Origin: an uncultured Pseudomonas sp.
GTDB lineage: Bacteria; Pseudomonadota; Gammaproteobacteria; Pseudomonadales; Pseudomonadaceae
Direction: 5' to 3'
Assembly (NCBI RefSeq): GCF_913774235.1
Contig: NZ_CAJYDW010000017.1
Coordinates: 248,001 to 312,000 of the forward strand
DNA length: 64,000 bases
Below are positions 56,980 to 64,000 of this stretch, piece after piece; the first letter of the stretch is position 1, and every line of letters begins with the position of its first letter. A program made the translations under genes and the position numbers. The notes beneath the pieces are model-generated. The model had not been told where the DNA came from. It did not search any database and worked only from the letters and a program-made list of their open reading frames with translations.

Positions 56980-59721
56980 ATGTTTGCGCCTTTGTTGAAG
57001 AAATTCTTTGGAAGCAAGAACGAACGAGACGTCAAACGCCTCGGCAAGGTGGTCCAGGCCACCAATGCGTTGGAGTCTCAGATTGCCTCCCTGAGCGACG
57101 AGCAACTGCGCGCCAAGACCGAGGAATTCAAGCAGCGCGTGGCCAAGGGCGAGTCCCTCGACACCCTGATGCCCGAAGCCTTCGCCGTGGTCCGCGAAGC
57201 GGGCAAGCGGGTCATGGGCATGCGTCACTTCGACGTCCAGCTGATCGGCGGCGCCGCGCTGCACGAAGGCAAGATCGCCGAGATGCGTACCGGTGAGGGC
57301 AAGACCCTGGTGGGTACCCTGCCGGTCTACCTCAATGCGCTGTCCGGCAAGGGCGTGCACGTGGTCACGGTGAACGACTACCTGGCCCGCCGCGACGCCA
57401 ACTGGATGCGGCCGCTCTATGAATTCCTCGGCCTGTCGGTGGGCATCATCCTGCCGTTCCAGCCGCCGGAAGAGAAACGCGCCGCCTACGCCGCCGACAT
57501 CACCTACGGCACCAACAACGAATTCGGCTTCGACTACCTGCGCGACAACATGGCCTTCAGCCTGGCCGAGAAATTCCAGCGCGAGCTGAATTTCGCCGTG
57601 GTCGACGAAGTGGACTCCATCCTCATCGACGAAGCCCGTACCCCGCTGATCATCTCCGGTCAGGCCGAGGACAGCTCGGAGCTGTACCAGAAGATCAACC
57701 TGCTGATCCCGCGTCTGCAGCAGCACATCGAGGAAGAGGAAGGCAATCCGACCCAGGTCGGCCACTACACCATCGATGAGAAGACCCGCCAGGTGGAGAT
57801 CACCGAGCTGGGTCACCAGTACATCGAGGAGATGCTCACCGAGGCCGGGCTGCTGGCCGAGGGCGAGAGCCTCTACTCGGCGCACAACCTGGGCCTGCTG
57901 ACCCATGTGTTCGCCGGCCTGCGCGCCCACACCCTGTTCCATCGCAACGTCGAGTACATCGTCCAGCAGGACCAGGTGCTGCTGATCGACGAGCACACCG
58001 GCCGGACCATGCCGGGTCGCCGTCTTTCCGAAGGCCTGCACCAGGCCATCGAGGCCAAGGAAGGACTGCCGATCCAGCCCGAGAGCCAGACCCTGGCCTC
58101 GACCACCTTCCAGAACTACTTCCGCCTCTACAACAAGCTCGGTGGCATGACCGGCACCGCCGACACCGAGGCCTTCGAATTCCGCCAGATCTACAACCTC
58201 GACGTGCTGGTGATCCCGACCCACCGCGCCATCGCCCGGAAGGACTTCAACGACCTGGTCTACCTGACCCAGGCCGAGAAGTACCAGGCGATCATCGAGG
58301 ACGTGAAGCAGTGCCAGGCCGAAGGCCGTCCGGTGCTGGTGGGTACCGCCTCCATCGAGAGCTCCGAGTACGTCGACCAGTTGCTGACCCAGGCCGGCAT
58401 CGAGCACAAGGTGCTCAACGCCAAGTATCACGAGCGCGAAGCCGAGATCATCGCCCAGGCCGGGCGTCCGGGCGCCGTGACCATCGCCACCAACATGGCC
58501 GGTCGCGGTACCGACATCCTGCTCGGCGGCAACTGGGAAGTGGAAGTCGCGGCCCTGGAGAATCCCACCGAGGAGCAGATCGCCGCGATCAAGGCCGCCT
58601 GGCAAGAGCGCCACAAGCAGGTCATCGACGCCGGCGGCCTGCACGTGATCGCCTCCGAGCGCCACGAATCCCGCCGCATCGACAACCAGCTGCGCGGCCG
58701 TGCCGGTCGCCAGGGCGACCCGGGTTCCAGCCGCTTCTATCTGTCGCTGGAAGACAGCCTGATGCGCATCTTCGCCTCCGACCGGGTGAAGAACTTCATG
58801 AAGGCCCTGGGCATGCAGGGCGGCGAGGCCATCGAGCACCGCATGGTCACCAACGCCATCGAGAAGGCGCAGCGCAAGGTCGAAGGCCGCAACTTCGACA
58901 TCCGCAAGCAGTTGCTGGAATACGATGACGTGGCCAACGAGCAGCGCAAGGTGATCTATCACATGCGCGATACCCTGCTGGCCAACGAGGATGTCGGCGA
59001 CACCATCAAGGGCTTCCGCGAGGAGACCCTGACCCAGGTGATCAACGAGCACATCCCGCCGCAGTCGCTGCCCGAGCAGTGGGACGTTCCCGGCCTGGAA
59101 GCCGAGATCTACAGCGTCTTCGGTCTGCAACTGCCCATCGGTCAGTGGCTGGACGAAGACGACAAGCTGTACGAGGACACCCTGCGGGTGAAGATCCTCG
59201 AGCAGCTCGAAGCCGCCTACATGGAAAAGGAAGACATGGCCGGCCGCGAGGCCCTGCGCAACTTCGAGAAGCAGATGCTGCTGCGGGTGGTCGACGATCT
59301 CTGGAAGGACCACCTCACCACCATGGATCACCTGCGTCATGGTATCCACCTGCGCGGTTACGCCCAGAAGAACCCCAAGCAGGAATACAAGCGCGAATCC
59401 TTCAACCTGTTCCAGGAGCTGCTGGACAGCATCAAGCGCGACACCATTCGCGTGCTGTCCCATGTCCAGGTGCGCCGCGAAGATCCGGCCGAGGAAGAGG
59501 AGCGCATGCGCCGCGAGGCCGAGGCCATGGCCCAGCGCATGCAGTTCCAGCATGCCGAGGCGCCTTCGCTGGTCGACCCCGAGGTGCTCGAGGACGAGCA
59601 GGGCGAAGACACCGTGGTGCCCTTGCAGCCCCAGCGCAACGATCAGAAGATCGGTCGCAACGAACCGTGCCCCTGTGGCTCCGGCAAGAAGTACAAGCAG
59701 TGCCACGGTAAGCTCGACTGA
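56980..59721 (+). CDS. secA: Preprotein translocase ATPase SecA
   Basis: SecA is the motor that drives preproteins through SecYEG at the inner membrane. The 913 residues are full length. Walker A is MRTGEGKTL (from about residue 102), the [19 protein letters not shown]alker B block is intact, and [30 protein letters not shown] is the conserved helicase-domain-2 sequence. The C-terminal zinc SEC-C motif [14 protein letters not shown], which binds SecB, is present. ATG 56980 ([20 protein letters not shown]) is the usual start; the longer frame upstream is not conserved. Confidence 0.98.
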   Translation: MFAPLLKKFFGSKNERDVKRLGKVVQATNALESQIASLSDEQLRAKTEEFKQRVAKGESLDTLMPEAFAVVREAGKRVMGMRHFDVQLIGGAALHEGKIAEMRTGEGKTLVGTLPVYLNALSGKGVHVVTVNDYLARRDANWMRPLYEFLGLSVGIILPFQPPEEKRAAYAADITYGTNNEFGFDYLRDNMAFSLAEKFQRELNFAVVDEVDSILIDEARTPLIISGQAEDSSELYQKINLLIPRLQQHIEEEEGNPTQVGHYTIDEKTRQVEITELGHQYIEEMLTEAGLLAEGESLYSAHNLGLLTHVFAGLRAHTLFHRNVEYIVQQDQVLLIDEHTGRTMPGRRLSEGLHQAIEAKEGLPIQPESQTLASTTFQNYFRLYNKLGGMTGTADTEAFEFRQIYNLDVLVIPTHRAIARKDFNDLVYLTQAEKYQAIIEDVKQCQAEGRPVLVGTASIESSEYVDQLLTQAGIEHKVLNAKYHEREAEIIAQAGRPGAVTIATNMAGRGTDILLGGNWEVEVAALENPTEEQIAAIKAAWQERHKQVIDAGGLHVIASERHESRRIDNQLRGRAGRQGDPGSSRFYLSLEDSLMRIFASDRVKNFMKALGMQGGEAIEHRMVTNAIEKAQRKVEGRNFDIRKQLLEYDDVANEQRKVIYHMRDTLLANEDVGDTIKGFREETLTQVINEHIPPQSLPEQWDVPGLEAEIYSVFGLQLPIGQWLDEDDKLYEDTLRVKILEQLEAAYMEKEDMAGREALRNFEKQMLLRVVDDLWKDHLTTMDHLRHGIHLRGYAQKNPKQEYKRESFNLFQELLDSIKRDTIRVLSHVQVRREDPAEEEERMRREAEAMAQRMQFQHAEAPSLVDPEVLEDEQGEDTVVPLQPQRNDQKIGRNEPCPCGSGKKYKQCHGKLD

Positions 59722-59881
59722 TCGCCCCGGACTGCCGGCCGTCGTCGCAGGCGATGGCGGCGGTCCGCAGCAGGTGACAGCCCGTCGGCAGCGTTGCCGC
59801 CAGGCTGTAAACTCCGCCCGCTAGGCTGTCCGCTTCAGGTGCTTGGCGTCGTCGCAAGAGACGCCTGAAGCTTGGTTATCA

Positions 59882-59919
59882 CGCCGCGACCGGCCGTCCG
59901 TTCGCGGCGTTTCCTTTTC
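59882..59919 (+). terminator. Probable terminator between secA and argJ
   Basis: CGCCGCGA (59882-59889) pairs with TCGCGGCG (59902-59909) and is followed by TTTCCTTTTC. A second overlapping inverted repeat lies just upstream (CTTCAGG...CCTGAAG). It ends 19 bases before argJ. Confidence 0.65.
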
Positions 59920-59937
59920 TCTCACTGGAGTTTTCCC

Positions 59938-61155
59938 ATGGCTGTCGGTCTCGGTCCGCTCTCCACGCTGCACCCGGTTCCCGGTTTCGAACTCGGTATC
60001 GCCTCCGCCGGCATCAAGCGCCCCGGGCGCAAGGACGTGGTGGTGATGCGCTGCGCCGAAGGCTCCAGCGTGGCCGGGGTCTTCACCCTCAACGCCTTCT
60101 GCGCGGCGCCGGTGATCATCGCCCGTCAGCGTTTCACCGGTCCGGTGCGTTACCTGCTCACCAACACCGGCAATGCCAATGCCGGTACCGGCCAGCCGGG
60201 CCTCGCCGCTGCCGAGCGCACCACCAAGGCCCTGGCGACCCTGGCCAGCGTGGGCGAAGAGGCGGTGCTGCCGTTTTCCACCGGAGTGATCGGCGAGCCG
60301 TTGCCGGTGGAGAAGATCGAGGCCGCGCTGCCGGCCGCCCTGGCCGATCTGGCCGAGGACAACTGGGCCGCCGCCGCCAGCGGCATCATGACCACCGATA
60401 CCCTACCCAAGGGCGCCAGCCGCCAATTCCAGGTGGGCGGAACCACCATTACCGTCACCGGCATCAGCAAGGGCGCCGGCATGATCAAGCCGAACATGGC
60501 CACCATGCTCGGTTACGTGGCCACCGACGCCAAGGTCAAGCGCGAGCTGCTGCAGGACCTGCTGGCCGACGCCGCCAACCGCTCCTTCAACCGCATCACC
60601 ATCGATGGCGATACCTCCACCAACGATTGCTGCATGCTGGTCGCTACCGGCCGCGCTGACATGGCGGAGATCACCCAGGCCAGCGGCGAAGCCTTCCAGC
60701 AGCTGCGCGAGGCGGTCTTCGCGGTGTTCGCCGAGCTGGCCCAGGCCATCGTGCGGGATGGCGAGGGTGCCACCAAGTTCGTCACCGTGCAGGTCAACGG
60801 CGGCGCCAATGCCCAGGAATGCCTGGACGTCGGCTATGCCGTGGCTCATTCGCCGCTGATCAAGACTGCGCTGTTCGCTTCCGACCCGAACTGGGGGCGT
60901 ATCCTCGCCGCCGTCGGGCGGGCCGGGGTGCCCAATCTGGACGTCAGCCTGATCGACGTCTTCCTCGGCGGCGTGCAGATCTGCCAGCAAGGTGGTCGTG
61001 CGGCGACCTATACCGAAGACCAGGGCGCGCGGGTCATGGCCCAGGCGGAGATCGAGATCCGCATCGAGCTGGGTCGCGGTAGCCACCAGGAGACCATCTG
61101 GACCACCGACCTGTCCCACGACTATGTGAAGATCAACGCCGAGTACCGTACCTGA
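59938..61155 (+). CDS. argJ: Bifunctional glutamate N-acetyltransferase/ornithine acetyltransferase ArgJ
   Basis: ArgJ transfers the acetyl group of N-acetylornithine to glutamate in the cyclic arginine pathway, and in bifunctional forms also uses acetyl-CoA. The 405 residues are typical. The precursor self-cleaves at the conserved KPNMATMLGY motif (Thr as new N-terminus and nucleophile). Other family blocks are NAFCAAPV, TNTGNANAGTG, DGDTSTNDC and the C-terminal DLSHDYVKINAEYRT. ATG 59938 has GGAG seven bases upstream. It begins a run argJ-GST-mutT that is conserved in Pseudomonas. Confidence 0.97.
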   Translation: MAVGLGPLSTLHPVPGFELGIASAGIKRPGRKDVVVMRCAEGSSVAGVFTLNAFCAAPVIIARQRFTGPVRYLLTNTGNANAGTGQPGLAAAERTTKALATLASVGEEAVLPFSTGVIGEPLPVEKIEAALPAALADLAEDNWAAAASGIMTTDTLPKGASRQFQVGGTTITVTGISKGAGMIKPNMATMLGYVATDAKVKRELLQDLLADAANRSFNRITIDGDTSTNDCCMLVATGRADMAEITQASGEAFQQLREAVFAVFAELAQAIVRDGEGATKFVTVQVNGGANAQECLDVGYAVAHSPLIKTALFASDPNWGRILAAVGRAGVPNLDVSLIDVFLGGVQICQQGGRAATYTEDQGARVMAQAEIEIRIELGRGSHQETIWTTDLSHDYVKINAEYRT

Positions 61156-61229
61156 CCGGCGCTGTGGCGTGCGGCCTGGCCGCATGCCTGCTGCGGTCCC
61201 GATGGTCGCATCGTTTCGAGGAATCCTGC

Positions 61230-61868
61230 ATGTCCCAGCTGCAACTCGTGATCGGCAACAAGAACTTCTCCTCCTGGTCGCTGCGGGCCTGGCTGGCCAT
61301 GGAACTCAGCGGCGCCCCCTATGAGGAGGTGTCGATCCCGCTCTACGCGCCCAACAGCCGGGCTTTGCTCAAGGCGCAGTCGCCCACCGGCAAGGTGCCG
61401 GTGCTCAAGCTGGCCGAGGGCACCATCTGGGATTCCTTGGCCATCGTCGAATACCTGGCCGAAGCCTATCCCGAGGCCGGTCTGTGGCCCGCCGATACCC
61501 TGGCCCGCGCCCATGCCCGGGCGCTGTGCGCCGAGATGCACAGCGGCTTCCTCGCCCTGCGGCGTGAGTTGCCGATGGACATGCGCCGGCGCCAGCGGCT
61601 GAAGTCGACCACCGCGGAAGCCGTGGAAGACATCCAGCGTATCCAGCGCCTGTGGCGCGAATGCCGCGAACGCTACGGTGCCGAGGGCCCTTATCTGTTC
61701 GGCGCCCCGACCATCGCCGATGCCTTCTATGCACCGGTGGCTAGTCGCTTCCGCAGCTATGGCGTGGAGCTGTCGGCCGAGGCGGCCGCCTATGTCGAGA
61801 CCATCCACGCCTGGCCGGCTTTCCAGCGCTGGCTGGCGGAGGCCGAAACGGAGGAACAGGACGCATGA
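61230..61868 (+). CDS. Glutathione S-transferase family protein
   Basis: A cytoplasmic GST-fold protein of 212 residues. The N-terminal thioredoxin-like domain is QLVIGNKNFSSWSLRAWLAMELSGAPYEEVSIPLY, with PTGKVPVLKL and the glutathione-contacting EG-x6-SLAIVEYLAE block. The helical C-terminal domain contains PYLFGAPTIADAFYAPV. The catalytic residue is probably the first Ser of FSSWS. ATG 61230 follows CGAGGAATCC. Its stop overlaps the mutT start by four bases. The physiological substrate is unknown. Confidence 0.92.
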   Translation: MSQLQLVIGNKNFSSWSLRAWLAMELSGAPYEEVSIPLYAPNSRALLKAQSPTGKVPVLKLAEGTIWDSLAIVEYLAEAYPEAGLWPADTLARAHARALCAEMHSGFLALRRELPMDMRRRQRLKSTTAEAVEDIQRIQRLWRECRERYGAEGPYLFGAPTIADAFYAPVASRFRSYGVELSAEAAAYVETIHAWPAFQRWLAEAETEEQDA

Positions 61869-62812
61869 GTCGTCTGCATGTCGTTGCCGCAGTGATCCGC
61901 AATCCCCAAGGGCAGATCCTCATCGCCCAGCGTCCGGCGCACAAGCACCAGGGTGGACTCTGGGAGTTTCCGGGCGGCAAGGTCGAGGCCGGCGAGGCCC
62001 CGGCCGCTGCCCTGGCGCGCGAGCTGGTCGAGGAGCTGGGCATCCAGGTGACGGCGGCCCGACCGCTGTTGCAGGTGCGCCATGACTATCCCGACCAGGC
62101 GGTGCTGCTGGACGTCTGGCAGGTGGATGCCTTCACCGGCGAGGCCCATGGTGCCGAAGGCCAGCCGCTGGCCTGGGTCGCCCCACGCGAACTCGCCGGC
62201 TACGACTTCCCGGCGGCCAATAGGCCCATCGTCCAGGCGGCGCGTCTGCCGGAGCGCTATCTGATCACCCCCGGCGAGCTGACCACCGCGGAATTGCTCA
62301 ATGGGCTGCATCGGGCATTGGATAACGGCATTCGCCTGGTACAGCTGCGCACGCCGGACAACTTCGATCCCCAGTACCGCGATCTGGCGGGGGACGTCCA
62401 AGGCCTTTGCACTGGCCGCGCCCAGCTAATGCTCAAGGGCCCTTTGGAATGGCTGGGCGACTTCCCCGCAGCCGGCTGGCACCTGACCGCGGAGCAACTG
62501 CGCCGCTATGCGCCCAATGGCCGACCCTTCCCGGAGCACCGCCTGCTGGCGGCCTCTTGCCACGATGCCGAGGAACTGGCCCTGGCCCAGCAGATGGGCG
62601 TGGACTTCGTCACCCTGTCGCCGGTGATGCCCACCACCAGCCACCCCGGCGCGCCGACCCTGGGTTGGGTCAAGGCCCAGCAGTTGCTGGCCGACTGCAA
62701 CCTACCGGCTTACCTGCTGGGCGGGCTGGGCGAGGACGATCTCACCAGCGCCTGGCAGGCCGGTGCCCAGGGCGTAGCGGCGATCCGGGCGTTCTGGCCT
62801 GGGGCTGTCTAA
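61865..62812 (+). CDS. mutT: MutT (8-oxo-dGTP diphosphatase) fused to a ThiE/TenI-like domain
   Basis: A two-domain protein of 315 residues. The N-terminal Nudix domain has the full Nudix box GGKVEAGEAPAAALARELVEELGI (about residues 38-61) and hydrolyses oxidised nucleotides such as 8-oxo-dGTP. From about residue 140 (RYLITPGELTTAELLNGLHRALDNGIRLVQLRTP) a thiamine-phosphate-synthase-like TIM barrel follows, with VTLSPVMPTTSHPGAPTLGW near its end. This fusion is common in Pseudomonas and the ThiE half is thought not to make thiamine phosphate. It is translationally coupled to the GST gene. Confidence 0.94.
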   Translation: MSRLHVVAAVIRNPQGQILIAQRPAHKHQGGLWEFPGGKVEAGEAPAAALARELVEELGIQVTAARPLLQVRHDYPDQAVLLDVWQVDAFTGEAHGAEGQPLAWVAPRELAGYDFPAANRPIVQAARLPERYLITPGELTTAELLNGLHRALDNGIRLVQLRTPDNFDPQYRDLAGDVQGLCTGRAQLMLKGPLEWLGDFPAAGWHLTAEQLRRYAPNGRPFPEHRLLAASCHDAEELALAQQMGVDFVTLSPVMPTTSHPGAPTLGWVKAQQLLADCNLPAYLLGGLGEDDLTSAWQAGAQGVAAIRAFWPGAV

Positions 62813-62848
62813 GTCGGTTAGCGCGGCGGCGGGAATGGAGCATAAGCA

Positions 62849-62912
62849 ATCGCGGCCATGGGCCGCTCCTACAGGTTCAGACATTCCTGTAGGAGCGGCC
62901 CATGGCCGCGAT
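62849..62912. repeat. REP palindrome pair
   Basis: A perfect 27-base inverted repeat (62849-62875 and 62886-62912) with a 10-base loop. Each arm is the TAGGAGCGGCCCATGGCCGCGAT type also found in the cluster at 48.3 kb. It follows the mutT gene, where it may protect the mRNA 3' end. Confidence 0.87.
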
Positions 62913-62920
62913 ATCGTCAC

Positions 62921-62949
62921 AAAAAAGCCCGCCAACCGGCGGGCTTTTT
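62921..62949. terminator. Bidirectional rho-independent terminator
   Basis: AAAAAA-GCCCGCC-AACC-GGCGGGC-TTTTT: a 7-bp GC stem with a 4-base loop flanked by A and T runs. It can end both the argJ-mutT transcript and the convergent ene-reductase transcript. Confidence 0.9.
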
Positions 62950-62964
62950 CATCCAAGCGAAAAC

Positions 62965-64000
62965 CTACAGCCGCGGATAGTCGATGTAGCCCACCGGGCC
63001 CTTGCTGTAGAAGGTGTCCGGGCGCGGTTCGTTGAGCGGCGCATCTTCGGCCAGGCGCTGGGGCAGGTCCGGGTTGGCGATGAAGGGCACGCCGAAGGCC
63101 ACGGCGTCGGCCTTGCCTTCTTCCAGCCAGGCATTGGCCTGGGCCTTGTCGAACTTCTCGTTGGCGATATAGACACCGCCGAACGCCGCCTTGAGCTGCG
63201 GGCCGAGGCTGTCGCTGCCGGCCGCTTCGCGGATGCAGATGAAGGCGACCTGGCGCTGACCCAGTTCGCGAGCGACATGGCCGAAGGTGGCGGCGGGATC
63301 ACTGTCACCCATGGTGTGCATGTCGCCACGGGTGGACAGGTGCACGCCGACGCGATCGGCGCCCCAGACGTCGATGCAGGCGTCAGTCACCTCCAGCAGC
63401 AGGCGGGCACGATTCTCGATGGAGCCGCCGTAGGCATCGCTGCGCTGGTTGGTATCGCTCTGCAGGAATTGGTCGAGCAGATAGCCGTTGGCGCCATGCA
63501 CCTCGACGCCATCGAAACCGGCACGCTTGGCGTTCTCGGCGCCACGGCGATAGGCGGCGACGATGCCGGGGATTTCCGCGGTTTCCAGCGCCCTGGGGGT
63601 GACATAGTCACGCTTGGGTCGCAGCAGGCTGACATGGCCCTGGGCGGCGATGGCACTCGGTGCTACCGGCAGCTCGCCATCGAGATAGCTGGGATCGGAG
63701 ATGCGGCCCACGTGCCAGAGTTGCAGCACGATGCGGCCACCGGCCTTGTGCACGGCGCTGGTCACGCGCTGCCAGCCGGCTACCTGCTCGTCGGACCAGA
63801 TGCCGGGGGTGTCGGGATAGCCCACGCCCTGGGGGTCCACCGAGGTGGCCTCGGTGATGATCAGGCCGGCGGAGGCGCGCTGGGTGTAGTACTCGACCAT
63901 CAGGTCGCCGGGTACGCGACCCGGTTCGGCGCGGCAGCGGGTGAGGGGCGCCATGATGACGCGGTTGGACAGTTCCAGGGCGCCGATCTTGATCGGGTCG
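62965..64000 (-). CDS. Alkene reductase (Old Yellow Enzyme family), 5' end beyond window
   Basis: An FMN-dependent ene-reductase that reduces activated C=C bonds such as those of N-ethylmaleimide or enones. The frame is open through the right edge, where it reads DPIKIGALELSNRVIMAPLTRCRA, so only about ten N-terminal residues are missing. Family features include ASAGLIITEATSVDPQGVGYPDTPGIWSDEQV, the FMN/substrate block QLWHVGR, GFDGVEVHGANGYLLDQFLQSDTNQRSDAYGGSIENRARLLLEV, and GVPFIANPDLPQRL. It is convergent with the argJ-mutT run and shares its terminator. Confidence 0.95.
   Translation of the reverse strand, partial: DPIKIGALELSNRVIMAPLTRCRAEPGRVPGDLMVEYYTQRASAGLIITEATSVDPQGVGYPDTPGIWSDEQVAGWQRVTSAVHKAGGRIVLQLWHVGRISDPSYLDGELPVAPSAIAAQGHVSLLRPKRDYVTPRALETAEIPGIVAAYRRGAENAKRAGFDGVEVHGANGYLLDQFLQSDTNQRSDAYGGSIENRARLLLEVTDACIDVWGADRVGVHLSTRGDMHTMGDSDPAATFGHVARELGQRQVAFICIREAAGSDSLGPQLKAAFGGVYIANEKFDKAQANAWLEEGKADAVAFGVPFIANPDLPQRLAEDAPLNEPRPDTFYSKGPVGYIDYPRL

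Noticed and set aside
56899..59706. 935-codon frame antisense to secA
   Set aside because: It is an antisense shadow; SecA is complete and highly conserved on the + strand.

Overview
The window is 64 kb of dense, GC-rich bacterial chromosome. Its gene content and local order (secA-argJ-GST-mutT, radA, a MapZ-type PilZ protein, cstA-ybdD-yjiA, mscL beside ferredoxin-NADP reductase) point to a Pseudomonas. A pectinase, a LuxR solo with the signature residues of plant-responsive receptors, and many uptake systems suggest a plant- or soil-associated species such as the P. oryzihabitans group, but the species cannot be fixed from sequence reading alone. I see no rRNA, tRNA, CRISPR array or complete insertion sequence.

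Layout. 1-3.3 kb: 3' part of a multi-PAS diguanylate cyclase cut by the window edge. 3.5-9.1 kb: ettA, then a molybdate module (a Mop-type molybdate-binding protein divergent from modE-modABC). 9.1-13.4 kb: a LysR/EamA exporter pair, then an APC permease divergent from a LuxR solo. 13.5-18.6 kb: an NTF2-like protein and a LysR-CaiB-HMG-CoA-lyase-MFS catabolic operon. 18.6-25.2 kb: an RND efflux pump divergent from an OmpR-type two-component system whose two genes are separated by a palindromic MITE-like element. 25.2-31.7 kb: glutaminase, an HBM-domain chemoreceptor with a FliA-type promoter, an outer-membrane barrel protein, and a MerR regulator divergent from two alpha/beta hydrolases.

31.7-38.9 kb is an accessory block with AT-rich edges and less GC-biased codons. 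It carries one intact and one 5'-truncated GNAT acetyltransferase, a four-gene operon (GntR, ADP-ribosylglycohydrolase, NCS1 permease, PfkB kinase) and an unrecognised protein. The operon has the same functional parts as the poorly characterised E. coli yegTUV/yegW locus, but with an NCS1 permease as transporter. It is my best candidate for an undescribed salvage or catabolic system for an unusual nucleoside or N-riboside.

38.9-64 kb is mostly core: cardiolipin synthase, rlmG, fpr, a TerC/CBS protein, mscL, small proteins, radA, an orphan CopB-like protein, a PilZ protein, a NarL-type two-component system divergent from the cstA-ybdD-yjiA pyruvate/peptide uptake operon, a GH28 polygalacturonase, dciA, secA, argJ, a GST, a MutT-ThiE fusion and an Old Yellow Enzyme cut by the right edge. 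A second MITE-like element lies between the histidine kinase and the cstA promoter. That promoter carries two CTACGTAG palindromes one helical turn apart. REP-type palindromes lie at about 48.3 and 62.9 kb.
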